From JBARRS01 sp049644345 (GTDB lineage: Bacteria; Actinomycetota; Thermoleophilia; Gaiellales; Gaiellaceae), in the NCBI GenBank assembly GCA_049644345.1, contig JBARRS010000048.1, forward strand, positions 1 through 47,965: a stretch of DNA of 47,965 nucleotides, given 5' to 3'. The notes under the pieces were generated by a model. It had not been told where the DNA came from, did no database searches, and saw nothing but the letters and a program-made list of their open reading frames with translations. The translations under genes were made by a program, and so were the position numbers. The number at the start of each line of letters is the position of its first letter. Within the stretch, counting starts at the first letter, position 1. Positions 7,154-14,514 of this stretch are shown piece after piece.

Positions 7154-8078
7154 GCTCGGGCGCGGCCGCGCCGGAGTAGGCCTCGCCGGTCGCCGCCACC
7201 TCCTCCTTGCTCTCGCGCCGGACGACGAGGGCGACGGAGGCCAGAACGATCGCCGCTCCGACCACGATCCGGCCGGTGACCGCCTCGTGGAGCACAGCCG
7301 CGCCGAGGGCGATCGCGACGATGGGGTTCACGTACGCGTAGGTCGACACCTGCCCAATCGGCGCATTCGCGAGCAGCCAGGCGTAGGCGGTGTAGCCGAC
7401 GAGGGAGCCGAAGACGACGAGGTACCAGAAGCCGCCGATCGAGCGAGCGGAGAAGCGACTCGGGTCGAGGTCGTGGAGCGGGTAGGCGAGGAGTCCCGCC
7501 GGCAGCAGCACGATTCCGCCGGCGAGCATCTCGATCGCCGTCGCCGCGAAGGCGTCGCGCGGCATCGGTAACCGCCCGGAGAGAAAGGAGCCCAGCGCCC
7601 ACATCACCGAGGACAGGAGCACGAGCAGCAGGCCTGATGTCTTCCCACCGTGCCCCGGCTGGACGAGCACGGCAAGGCCCGCAAAGCCGATCACGACGCC
7701 GGTGACCGAGAGCAGGTCGGGCCGCTCCCGCCCGGCGAAGCGGAGGAGGACGATCCAGAGAGGCACTGCGCCGATGATCAGCGACGAAAGACCGGTCTGG
7801 ACGGTGCGCTCGGCGACGAAGAGCACGGCGTTCGCGCCGGGGAGGAGGAGACCGACGAGCACGGCGGACGCCAGCTCCGCTCTCCGCACGCGCAGGAACT
7901 GCTTGCCCCGGCGCGCCGCGACCAGCGCCGCCATCAGCGCTCCCGCGACGATGAACCGGATTGCAACGGCGAAGAGCGGCGGAATCGTCTCGCCCGTGAG
8001 CTCGATCCCGAGGTAGGTCGATCCCCAGATGACGTAGACGGTCCCGAGCGCGAGCCAGACCTTCGCGCGGTGGCTCAC
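7134..8078 (-). CDS. EamA/DMT superfamily transporter
   Basis: The 314-aa membrane protein is a drug/metabolite transporter of the EamA type: two five-helix halves, the first beginning WLALGTVYVIWGSTYLGIELT and the second after GHGGKTSGLLLVLLSSVMWALGS. These proteins export small metabolites such as amino acids or nucleosides; no substrate can be assigned. It starts at GTG 8078, overlapping the end of the phosphatase gene by 4 bp. Its C-terminal residues after ESKEEVAATGEAY run into sequence antisense to the dehydrogenase remnant, so the tail (ELKDRTG) may be acquired. Confidence 0.9.
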   Translation of the reverse strand: MSHRAKVWLALGTVYVIWGSTYLGIELTGETIPPLFAVAIRFIVAGALMAALVAARRGKQFLRVRRAELASAVLVGLLLPGANAVLFVAERTVQTGLSSLIIGAVPLWIVLLRFAGRERPDLLSVTGVVIGFAGLAVLVQPGHGGKTSGLLLVLLSSVMWALGSFLSGRLPMPRDAFAATAIEMLAGGIVLLPAGLLAYPLHDLDPSRFSARSIGGFWYLVVFGSLVGYTAYAWLLANAPIGQVSTYAYVNPIVAIALGAAVLHEAVTGRIVVGAAIVLASVALVVRRESKEEVAATGEAYSGAAAPELKDRTG

Positions 8079-8644
8079 GCGATCCGTTCGGCGGCCCGGG
8101 CCAACGACTCGTGCGTGAAGAGGAAAGGCGTCGTGTTCGGGATATCGCGCACGGGCCCGTCGAGATCGTCCGAGCCCGCTGCGGCGTTGAGCGCGTAGCG
8201 AACCGGTATTTCGTGGCAGACGACGAGCACCGACCTCTCGCTTCTTTCGAGCAGGCGCCGGTACGCCGTCGCGTAGCGCTCTGCCGCCTCGTCGAGGCTC
8301 TCCCCGCCGGGAAAGCGGTCGGAACGCGTGTGCTCCGCCTTCCAGCGTCGGTAGTCGTCGAGCGTCAGGCCCTCGAGCTCGCCGACCTTGATGTCGTCCA
8401 GAAGCGGCTCCTCGACGAGCGGCACGTCTCGACCATCGAGCGCGATCTCGGCCGTGCGCCGCGTTCGCTCGAACTGCGTGTGCACACAGAGCTCCAACGG
8501 AACATTGGCGAGCTGGATTCCGAGCAGGCGGGCCTCCTCGATTCCTCGCTGAGTCAAGTCGACAGGCTTCGAGGGGTCGCCGTTGACACGCCGTTCGAGG
8601 TTGAGAGTCGACTCGGCGTGACGGCAGAGAAAGAAGAGCCCCAC
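8075..8644 (-). CDS. Histidine phosphatase family protein (phosphoglycerate-mutase-like)
   Basis: The 189-aa protein belongs to the histidine phosphatase superfamily. The phosphohistidine motif is LCRHAEST (RHxxS) near the N-terminus. An arginine-rich phosphate pocket follows at FERTRRTAE, with EGLTLDDY as the acid-donor region and VCHEIPVRYAL carrying the second histidine. Such enzymes dephosphorylate sugar phosphates, cobalamin intermediates or nucleotides. The GTG start overlaps the stop of the upstream YdcZ-like gene, and its own stop overlaps the EamA start, so the three genes form one operon. Confidence 0.9.
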   Translation of the reverse strand: MGLFFLCRHAESTLNLERRVNGDPSKPVDLTQRGIEEARLLGIQLANVPLELCVHTQFERTRRTAEIALDGRDVPLVEEPLLDDIKVGELEGLTLDDYRRWKAEHTRSDRFPGGESLDEAAERYATAYRRLLERSERSVLVVCHEIPVRYALNAAAGSDDLDGPVRDIPNTTPFLFTHESLARAAERIA

Positions 8645-9093
8645 TACTTCCGGAGCACGAGCGCGGCGCCCAGCCCGAGGAGCAGGATCCCGAAAACGCG
8701 AGTCCAGTGAAGCGGGATCCGCTCGAGGCCGAAGAGGCCGAAGCGGTCGACGAGAGCGCCCGTGACGAGGTTGCCGGCGGTGATGATCCCGATAGTCGCC
8801 GTCGTCCCGATACGCGGCGCCGCGAAGGTGATGGCGAGGACGATCACCGCGCCCATCACTGACCCGGTCCAGAGCCAGGGGGGCTGGCGTGCTGCCGCCG
8901 CATAGCCGCCGAAGCCTTGCCGCGCCACGAGGAGCAGCGCACCGGAGATGAGCGCCGTCCCGAGCGTGGCGAAGGCGAGGGCCTCGATCGTGCCGATCCG
9001 CTCCCCGAACCTCCCCATCACAGCGGCCTGGACGGCGCCGGCCACCCCACCGGCAACGGTGAGCGCAACAGCGAGCGCGTTGCCTGCTGACAC
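8644..9093 (-). CDS. YdcZ-type (DUF606) DMT transporter
   Basis: The 149-aa membrane protein has about five hydrophobic helices and the glycine-rich start ALAVALTVAGGVAGAVQAAVMGRF typical of the YdcZ/DUF606 branch of drug/metabolite transporters, which act as dimers of five-helix subunits. The second half carries IGTTATIGIITAGNLVTGALVDRFG. It is first in a three-gene operon with the phosphatase and the EamA transporter. It starts at GTG 9093, 7 nt after a TAGGAT box. Confidence 0.85.
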   Translation of the reverse strand: MSAGNALAVALTVAGGVAGAVQAAVMGRFGERIGTIEALAFATLGTALISGALLLVARQGFGGYAAAARQPPWLWTGSVMGAVIVLAITFAAPRIGTTATIGIITAGNLVTGALVDRFGLFGLERIPLHWTRVFGILLLGLGAALVLRK

Positions 9094-9106
9094 GCGCGGG
9101 ATCCTA
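9094..9106 (-). promoter_or_regulatory. Leaderless -10 box (TAGGAT) for the YdcZ-phosphatase-EamA operon
   Basis: On the minus strand TAGGAT is followed by 7 nt and GTG 9093. Confidence 0.5.
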
Positions 9107-9178
9107 AGCGGAGCTGCGGCAAAGCCTGCACCTCCTCTTCCGATCAGCGCCGCCTAGTCGGTGCCTACGGCGCTCCGT

Positions 9179-9193
9179 TAGGCTCGCGCTTCG
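9179..9193 (+). promoter_or_regulatory. -10 box (TAGGCT) for the EthD-crotonase operon
   Basis: TAGGCT is followed by 9 nt and ATG 9194. The spacing is slightly longer than at other leaderless starts in the window. Confidence 0.4.
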
Positions 9194-9469
9194 ATGATTC
9201 GGGTGTTCGTCCTCTACCGCGAAGCGCCCGACCCTGAGCGCTACGGGGAGCACGTCGAGCTCTCGCGGCGCGAGGTGCCGGCGGCGACCATCCGCCACGG
9301 CCGAATCCTCGGAACGCCGGAGGGGAAGTCGGACCTCGCCTACTACTTCGAGTACGAGTTCCCGGACCGGGAGACGTGGCAGGCATCGCAGGACGGGCTG
9401 ATGAAAGCGGCAGAGGACGCGCAGAAGCTCGGCCTGCCGTTCCGCGTCTACTTCGCAGAGCTTGGCTGA
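9194..9469 (+). CDS. EthD-domain protein
   Basis: The 91-aa protein has the ferredoxin-like EthD/dimeric alpha-beta barrel pattern: MIRVFVLYREAPDPERYGEHVE, then DLAYYFEYEFPDRETWQAS, then KLGLPFRVYFAEL. EthD proteins accompany catabolic oxygenases and may act on reactive intermediates, but their reaction is mostly undefined. Its stop overlaps the TTG start of a crotonase, so the three genes 9194-11044 form an operon devoted to CoA-thioester chemistry. Confidence 0.85.
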   Translation: MIRVFVLYREAPDPERYGEHVELSRREVPAATIRHGRILGTPEGKSDLAYYFEYEFPDRETWQASQDGLMKAAEDAQKLGLPFRVYFAELG

Positions 9470-10274
9470 GCCGACCGCCCCGCGCCCGCTTTCCCCCGAG
9501 GAGCTCGGCTTCGAGAAGATCGTCTACGACAAGGCGCCGCCTCGGGCGACGATCACGCTCAACCGGCCCGAGGTTCTGAACGCATTCGACTTCCAGATGC
9601 TGCGGGAGATCGCGCGCGCCGCAGAGGATGCCTCCTACGACGACGAGATCCGCGTGGTCGTCCTGACAGGGGCGGGCCGGGCGTTCTGCGTCGGTGCGGA
9701 CCTCAAGTCTTGGGCCGAGGAATACCTCGGCAAGCCGGGCGAGTACTGGAAGTGGTTCGGTGCCTTCAAGGACGCACACGACCGCCTTCGCGAGGTCGGC
9801 AAGCCAGCGGTCGCGCGGATCAACGGGATCTGCGTTGGCGGCGGCAACGAGCTGCAGATGGCCTGTGACCTCGCGGTGATGGTCGACGACGCCTACATCC
9901 GCCACGTCGGGCCGGAGCACGGCTCGGTGCCGGCCGGAGGGGCGACCCAGTGGCTCCCGATCATGGTCGGTGACCGGCGGGCGCGCGAGATCGTGCTCCT
10001 CTGTGAGGAGATTCCAGCCGCAAAGGCCGCGCAGTGGGGGCTCGTCAACAGCGCGGTTCCCGCGGTCGAGCTCGACACAGAGGTCGACCGGCTCGTGGAG
10101 AGCCTGGCGCGGAAGCTGCCTCAGACGACGCGTTACGCCAAGCAGCATCTGAACTTCTGGCGTGAGCTCGCCTGGCACGCGACGATCAACCACGCGCGCG
10201 ACTGGCTCGCGCTCTCGATGGCGACCGATGAGCCGCGCCGGGCGATCGAGCGCTTCCTCGAGCGCGACGAATGA
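9462..10274 (+). CDS. Enoyl-CoA hydratase/isomerase family protein (divergent crotonase)
   Basis: The 270-aa crotonase has the CoA-binding segments ATITLNRPEVLNAFD and GRAFCVGADLKSW, the oxyanion-hole region NGICVGGGNELQMACD and the second catalytic segment GPEHGSVPAGGATQWLP. Both usual glutamates are present (NEL and PEH). The GGATQWLPIMVG pattern differs from common EchA proteins and recalls ring-hydrolysing crotonases such as BadI and BamA, though I cannot confirm this by eye. The start is TTG 9462, overlapping the EthD gene; the stop overlaps the next crotonase (ATGA). Confidence 0.85.
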   Translation: MAEPTAPRPLSPEELGFEKIVYDKAPPRATITLNRPEVLNAFDFQMLREIARAAEDASYDDEIRVVVLTGAGRAFCVGADLKSWAEEYLGKPGEYWKWFGAFKDAHDRLREVGKPAVARINGICVGGGNELQMACDLAVMVDDAYIRHVGPEHGSVPAGGATQWLPIMVGDRRAREIVLLCEEIPAAKAAQWGLVNSAVPAVELDTEVDRLVESLARKLPQTTRYAKQHLNFWRELAWHATINHARDWLALSMATDEPRRAIERFLERDE

Positions 10275-11044
10275 GCGGGGAGCTCGTCCTCGTCGAGCGC
10301 GAGGAGCCGATCGCGGTTGTCCTTCTCAACCGGCCCGAGCAGCTGAATGCGCTCTCCGACGAGCTGATGGACTCGCTCGTCGCTGCGCTGACAGAGCTCG
10401 ATCGCGACAAGTCGGTCCGATGCGTCGTCCTGGGCGGCAATGAGCGGGCGTTCGCGGCCGGCGCCGACATCGGCGAGCTGGCGCGCTCATCTGCGATCGA
10501 GCTCTACTACCAGCGCCGGGTGGAGCGCTGGGACGCGATCCGCTCGCTCTGGAAGCCGCTCGTCGCCGCTGTCTCTGGGTTCTGTCTCGGGGGCGGCTGC
10601 GAGCTGGCGATGTCGTGCGACCTGATCATTGCCTCCGAGACGGCGCAGTTCGGCCAGCCCGAGACGAGCCTCGGAATCATCCCCGGCGCCGGTGGCACCC
10701 AGCGCCTCACGCGCGCGGTTGGCAAGGCGCTCGCAATGGACATGATCCTCAGCGGCCGCCGTCTCTCCGCCCACGAGGCGCTCGCTGCGGGGCTCGTCGC
10801 TCGGGTCGTCGCCAAGGAGGGGTGGCTCGAGGAGGCGAAGCGAGTCGGCCGCGAGATCGCCGAAAAGGGACCGGTGGCGACGCGCCTCGCGAGGGAATCG
10901 GTCAACCGCGCCTACGAGACTCCGCTAGCCGCCGGCCTCGAGGCCGAGCGGCGATCGCTCTACCTTGCCTTTGCGTCCGAAGACGCGCGCGAAGGCCTGA
11001 CCGCTTTCACCGAGAAGCGGAAGCCGAACTTCCGGGGCCGCTAG
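10271..11044 (+). CDS. Enoyl-CoA hydratase (PaaF/EchA type)
   Basis: This is a canonical 257-aa enoyl-CoA hydratase, adding water to trans-2-enoyl-CoA. It shows VVLLNRPEQLNALSDELM, FAAGADIGELA, the first catalytic glutamate in GFCLGGGCELAMSCD, the second in FGQPETSLGIIPGAGGTQRL, and the C-terminal helix AFTEKRKPNFRGR. The ATGA overlap couples it to the preceding divergent crotonase. It could act in phenylacetate breakdown (PaaF) or general beta-oxidation; sequence alone does not decide. Confidence 0.92.
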   Translation: MSGELVLVEREEPIAVVLLNRPEQLNALSDELMDSLVAALTELDRDKSVRCVVLGGNERAFAAGADIGELARSSAIELYYQRRVERWDAIRSLWKPLVAAVSGFCLGGGCELAMSCDLIIASETAQFGQPETSLGIIPGAGGTQRLTRAVGKALAMDMILSGRRLSAHEALAAGLVARVVAKEGWLEEAKRVGREIAEKGPVATRLARESVNRAYETPLAAGLEAERRSLYLAFASEDAREGLTAFTEKRKPNFRGR

Positions 11045-11049
11045 CCGAC

Positions 11050-12090
11050 CTACTCGATGTAGATCGGAGTGTGCAGCGGGACGAGCGGGTAGAGCTCCTC
11101 GACGTCGGGGATCGACATCCGGATGCAGCCGTGTGAAGCGGCGGTGCCGAGCGAGGCGATGTCATCCGTGCCGTGGATCCCGGCACCGCTGTGAAAGCCC
11201 ATCCAGCGCGCCTTCAGCGGGTCGTCGGGCCCGGGCGGAATCACACGCCCGGCGAGCGCACCGGCCCAGGCGCTCTTGGGTACGTGCCAGGACGGATCGA
11301 TCTGCTTGTCGTCGATGTGGTACAGCCCGGCCGGCGTCTCGAGCCCGATGCGGCCGACCGCGATCTCGTACGTCTTGTAGAGCTTCAGATGCCGCCAGAA
11401 GCGCAGCCGCCGCTCGTTGCGGCTGATCGTGATGAAGGCGGGGTACCTGGCGACGAGGCGCGCGGTCGACAGCTTTGGGCGCCGTCGCAACACCTGGACG
11501 TGAACCAAGTGCGCCGAGCTCGGGTCCTGGAGCTGCCGAACGATCATCCGGCGTAGCACCCCGGCCCGCACGGCGAGGCCGTCGCTCGAGGGCTTGAGGC
11601 CGAGGTTCGTCCCGTTCGGCTGGATGCTCGCATCCTGGGCCGGCCGGTTCACCGCCCCCTGAACGCGTCGTACGACCTCGTCGATCGCGGACGGTGAGTA
11701 GCGGACATGGGCGGGCAGCACTGCGTTGACGTCCCCGCCGCTGAGCTCGCGGATTGCACGGCCGACGAAGGTGCCGTCCCGGCTCGCGCGCACCGCCTCG
11801 TTGACCATCGCGTCGAGGTCGGGCCGGAGGTGGGCCTCGGACGGTCCGAGGAAGAACTTGCGGCCCCGGTAGTCGACCGTGACGGTCCGGACGAGCAGCG
11901 GCGCCAGCGTCTGCTCGAGCTTCAACCTGGCACGGCCTGCTCGGAGTCCGCCGACGTCGACGCCGCCGACTTGCACGCCTTGCGCGATCAGATTGGTCTG
12001 CGTCGAGTCGTACGCGTAGAGGGAGCCGAAGCCCGCCACGACAAAGAAGACCGCCCCGGCCGCGGTCCCGATCAGGATTCTCCTCTTCAC
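11050..12090 (-). CDS. L,D-transpeptidase (YkuD) with N-terminal peptidoglycan-binding-like domain
   Basis: The 346-aa protein has a basic start and one membrane segment (residues about 4-26), then a region resembling the PG_binding_4 domain (GVDVGGLRAGRARLKLEQTL). A C-terminal YkuD domain carries the catalytic motif HGTDDI...SHGCIRM with Cys322 as nucleophile. Such enzymes form 3-3 cross-links in peptidoglycan or anchor proteins to it, outside the membrane. The start is GTG 12090, immediately before the membrane anchor. It lies 33 bp downstream of the HtrA-like protease gene on the same strand, suggesting an envelope operon. Confidence 0.93.
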   Translation of the reverse strand: MKRRILIGTAAGAVFFVVAGFGSLYAYDSTQTNLIAQGVQVGGVDVGGLRAGRARLKLEQTLAPLLVRTVTVDYRGRKFFLGPSEAHLRPDLDAMVNEAVRASRDGTFVGRAIRELSGGDVNAVLPAHVRYSPSAIDEVVRRVQGAVNRPAQDASIQPNGTNLGLKPSSDGLAVRAGVLRRMIVRQLQDPSSAHLVHVQVLRRRPKLSTARLVARYPAFITISRNERRLRFWRHLKLYKTYEIAVGRIGLETPAGLYHIDDKQIDPSWHVPKSAWAGALAGRVIPPGPDDPLKARWMGFHSGAGIHGTDDIASLGTAASHGCIRMSIPDVEELYPLVPLHTPIYIE

Positions 12091-12123
12091 ACCCCTGCCT
12101 TGCGTGTCAGTGCGGAAGAGAGC

Positions 12124-13092
12124 TTAGACGGACAGCTCGGCCGGCACTAGCTCAACTTCGAGCAATTGGCCCTCGCGGACGACCTGCGCCCGGACGGTCG
12201 AGCCGATCCGCTCGCCCACCATCAGGCGCTGGATGTCGTCGACGCCTTCGATCGGCGAGCTCTCGAGCTCGACGATCAGGTCTTCGGGACGCAGTCCCGC
12301 TCGAGCCGCCGGGCTGCCGTCGACCACCTCGACGATCTCGACCGCGCTCGAGCGGCCGAGCTCTTTGGCAAGCCGCGGTGGCAGGGGGCGGCTGCCGCCG
12401 GCGAGCCCGAGATAAGCGCGCCGGAAGCGTCCCTCGCTCATCAACGCGCCGACGATCTTCCTGGTCGCCGTGTCGATCGGGACGGCGAGGCCGAGGCCGA
12501 AGCCGGCGACGGCTGTGTTGATCCCCACGACTCGGCCGAGGCCGTCGGCGAGCGCGCCGCCCGAGTTGCCGGGGTTCAGCGCCGCGTCGGTCTGGATCAC
12601 GTTGTCGACGACCCGGCCGGCCTGCGTTGGCAGCGAGCGACCGAGCGCCGAGACGACGCCGGCGGTGACCGAGCCGGCGAAGCCGTTCGGATTGCCGATC
12701 GCGACCACGAGCTGGCCGACGCGCAGAGTTTCGGCGTCTCCGAGCTCGGCAGGAATGAGTTCGTGCTCCTGGGAGCGCAGCAGCCCGAGATCGGAGAGCG
12801 GGTCCGAGCCGACGACGTCCACGGCGACCTCGCGACCGTCGATGAACGACGCGCGGACGCTGCCGTCGCTCTGCGCGATCACGTGCGCGGACGTGAGCAT
12901 GTAACCGTCCGGCGTGATCACGACGGCGCTGCCGCCGCCGTCGACCCGCCGGCCGCGAAACCGGCGCGAGACCCGCAGGTTCGCGACGGACGGAGAAAGC
13001 CGCTCCGCGACCGAGATGACCGCGCGCGAATAGGCGTCCAGCGCCTCGGTGTCCGGAAGCTCCGTCGAGCTGATGAAGGTCAGATCCGCCAC
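12124..13092 (-). CDS. Trypsin-like serine protease with PDZ domain (HtrA/DegP family)
   Basis: The 322-aa protease has a complete HtrA triad: His70 in TSAHVIA, Asp101 in DPLSDLGLL and Ser177 in NPGNSGGAL. A PDZ domain follows from about residue 235 (SPAARAGLRPEDLIVELES). Family members degrade or refold damaged envelope proteins. Unusually, I see no signal peptide or membrane segment at the N-terminus (MADLTFISSTELPDTEALD). The start is GTG 13092, 7 nt after TAGCTT; the long open frame further upstream is antisense to other genes. Confidence 0.93.
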   Translation of the reverse strand: MADLTFISSTELPDTEALDAYSRAVISVAERLSPSVANLRVSRRFRGRRVDGGGSAVVITPDGYMLTSAHVIAQSDGSVRASFIDGREVAVDVVGSDPLSDLGLLRSQEHELIPAELGDAETLRVGQLVVAIGNPNGFAGSVTAGVVSALGRSLPTQAGRVVDNVIQTDAALNPGNSGGALADGLGRVVGINTAVAGFGLGLAVPIDTATRKIVGALMSEGRFRRAYLGLAGGSRPLPPRLAKELGRSSAVEIVEVVDGSPAARAGLRPEDLIVELESSPIEGVDDIQRLMVGERIGSTVRAQVVREGQLLEVELVPAELSV

Positions 13093-13105
13093 TCCGCCCA
13101 AGCTA
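13093..13105 (-). promoter_or_regulatory. Leaderless -10 box (TAGCTT) for the HtrA gene
   Basis: On the minus strand TAGCTT is followed by 7 nt and GTG 13092. It is back to back with the PaaG-like gene's promoter. Confidence 0.5.
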
Positions 13106-13115
13106 GCAGCGGCGT

Positions 13116-13128
13116 TAGGGTCCAGCGC
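13116..13128 (+). promoter_or_regulatory. Leaderless -10 box (TAGGGT) for the PaaG-like gene
   Basis: TAGGGT is followed by 7 nt and GTG 13129. It includes CGTTAGG (13113-13119), one half of the palindrome upstream of the TetR/PaaR gene; only a single half-site is seen here. Confidence 0.45.
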
Positions 13129-13899
13129 GTGGCCGAGGTCGAGCTCAGCCGGGACGGGGGCGTCCTCACGATCACGCTCAACCGGCCCGACGTCCTGAAC
13201 GCGCTCAACCGCACGATGCGCGAGCAACTCGGGTCTGCGCTTCGCGAGGCGAGACGGCCCGATGTGCGGGCGGTCGTCCTCACCGGCGCCGGACGCGGCT
13301 TCTGCGTCGGCCAGGACCTTACGGAGTTCCGCGAGGACGCGGGCGACGTCGCCGAACGTCTCCGCGGCAGCTACATGCCGAACGTGCTCGCCCTCCGCTC
13401 GCTCGAGAAGCCGGTGCTCGCCTCGGTGAACGGGGCGGCTGCGGGGGCCGGCCTCGCGCTCGCCTGCGCATGCGATCTGCGGATCGCCGCCGAGTCCGCC
13501 GCCTTCGTGCCGGCCTTCATCGGGATCGGGCTCGTCCCCGATACGGGCGCGAGCTTCTTCGTGCCGCGCTTGATCGGCACGGCGCGCGCGTTCGAGTGGC
13601 TTACGTCGAACCGGAAGCTGACCGCTGCCGAGGCGCAGGCCTGGGGGCTTGTCTCGGAGGTTGTCGACTCCGATCGCCTCGCGGAACGCACGGCCGAGCT
13701 CGCGGCAGGACTCGCCGCACTTCCGACGAAGGCGGTCGGGATGACGAAGCGGCTCGTCGATCGCGCCTCGTCGACGACGCTCGAGGACCAGCTCGAGCTC
13801 GAGGCTCAGATGCAGGCGGCGGCCGCGGGGACGGATGATTTCCGCGAGGGCGTGAACGCGTTCCTCGAGAAGCGCGAGCCCCGCTTCGAGGGGCGCTGA
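13129..13899 (+). CDS. paaG: PaaG-like enoyl-CoA isomerase
   Basis: The 256-aa crotonase lacks the first hydratase glutamate (GAAAGAGLALACACD instead of GGGCEL) and has an aspartate, Asp138 in LVPDTGASFFVPRLIG. This is the PaaG pattern, in which the aspartate isomerises the epoxide of ring-1,2-epoxyphenylacetyl-CoA to an oxepin. The start is GTG 13129. It stands about 2.7 kb from paaABCD, not in that operon, so PaaG is the best call but a related delta3-delta2-enoyl-CoA isomerase is possible. A strong ribosome binding site for the next gene begins 5 nt after the stop. Confidence 0.8.
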   Translation: MAEVELSRDGGVLTITLNRPDVLNALNRTMREQLGSALREARRPDVRAVVLTGAGRGFCVGQDLTEFREDAGDVAERLRGSYMPNVLALRSLEKPVLASVNGAAAGAGLALACACDLRIAAESAAFVPAFIGIGLVPDTGASFFVPRLIGTARAFEWLTSNRKLTAAEAQAWGLVSEVVDSDRLAERTAELAAGLAALPTKAVGMTKRLVDRASSTTLEDQLELEAQMQAAAAGTDDFREGVNAFLEKREPRFEGR

Positions 13900-13914
13900 G
13901 AAAAGGAGGTCCAA

Positions 13915-14514
13915 GTGGAGCAGGCACCAGCAGCCTCCGCGGCGGCGCAGCACCCGGTCCGGCTCGTGGTCACCGACGATCTGCAACGGAATCGGCTCAC
14001 GGTCTTCTTCCGGTTGCTCCTGGCGATTCCACACTTCATCTGGGTCGCCCTTTGGGGCTTGATCACGTGGCTGGCATGGATCGTCGCCTGGTTCGCCGCG
14101 CTGTTCATGGGTCGCGTGCCCGACGGGTTGCACCGGTTCATGGCGGGTTTTCTGCGCTACTCGACGCACGTGACGGCGTATGCGCTACTGATCGCCGACC
14201 CGTTCCCCGCATTCGGCGGGAAGGCCGGCTACCCGATCGATCTCGAGGTCGACCCGCCGGAGCAGCAGAGCCGGTTGACGGTGTTCTTCCGCGGGATCCT
14301 CGCGATCCCGGCACTGCTCGTCTCGGGAATCCTCGGCTATCTCTCGCGCCTGCTTGCCGTCTTCAGCTGGTTCGTCGCCCTCGTTCTCGGCCGTGTGCCC
14401 GAGGGACTGCGGAACTTCGCGGCGTTCGCGCTCCGGTACGAGACGCAGACGAACGCCTACATGCTCTTGCTGACGGAGCGGTACCCGAACTTCAACATCG
14501 GGGTCTCCTACTAG
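13915..14514 (+). CDS. DUF4389 membrane protein with internal duplication
   Basis: The 199-aa protein consists of two similar halves, each with RLTVFFR (residues about 26 and 118), a hydrophobic double helix, GRVPxGLxxF and a tyrosine-containing RY segment. This is the tandem DUF4389 architecture; the function of the family is unknown. Four membrane segments are likely. The start is GTG 13915, preceded by an excellent Shine-Dalgarno sequence (AAAAGGAGGT), one of the few in this window. Its stop shares a palindromic CTAG with the convergent sigma-factor gene. Confidence 0.85.
   Translation: MEQAPAASAAAQHPVRLVVTDDLQRNRLTVFFRLLLAIPHFIWVALWGLITWLAWIVAWFAALFMGRVPDGLHRFMAGFLRYSTHVTAYALLIADPFPAFGGKAGYPIDLEVDPPEQQSRLTVFFRGILAIPALLVSGILGYLSRLLAVFSWFVALVLGRVPEGLRNFAAFALRYETQTNAYMLLLTERYPNFNIGVSY

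Noticed and set aside
12166..13128. Long open frame upstream of and in phase with the PaaG-like gene
   Set aside because: It is antisense to the HtrA gene, lacks any family resemblance, and GTG 13129 has a proper -10 box and family N-terminus.
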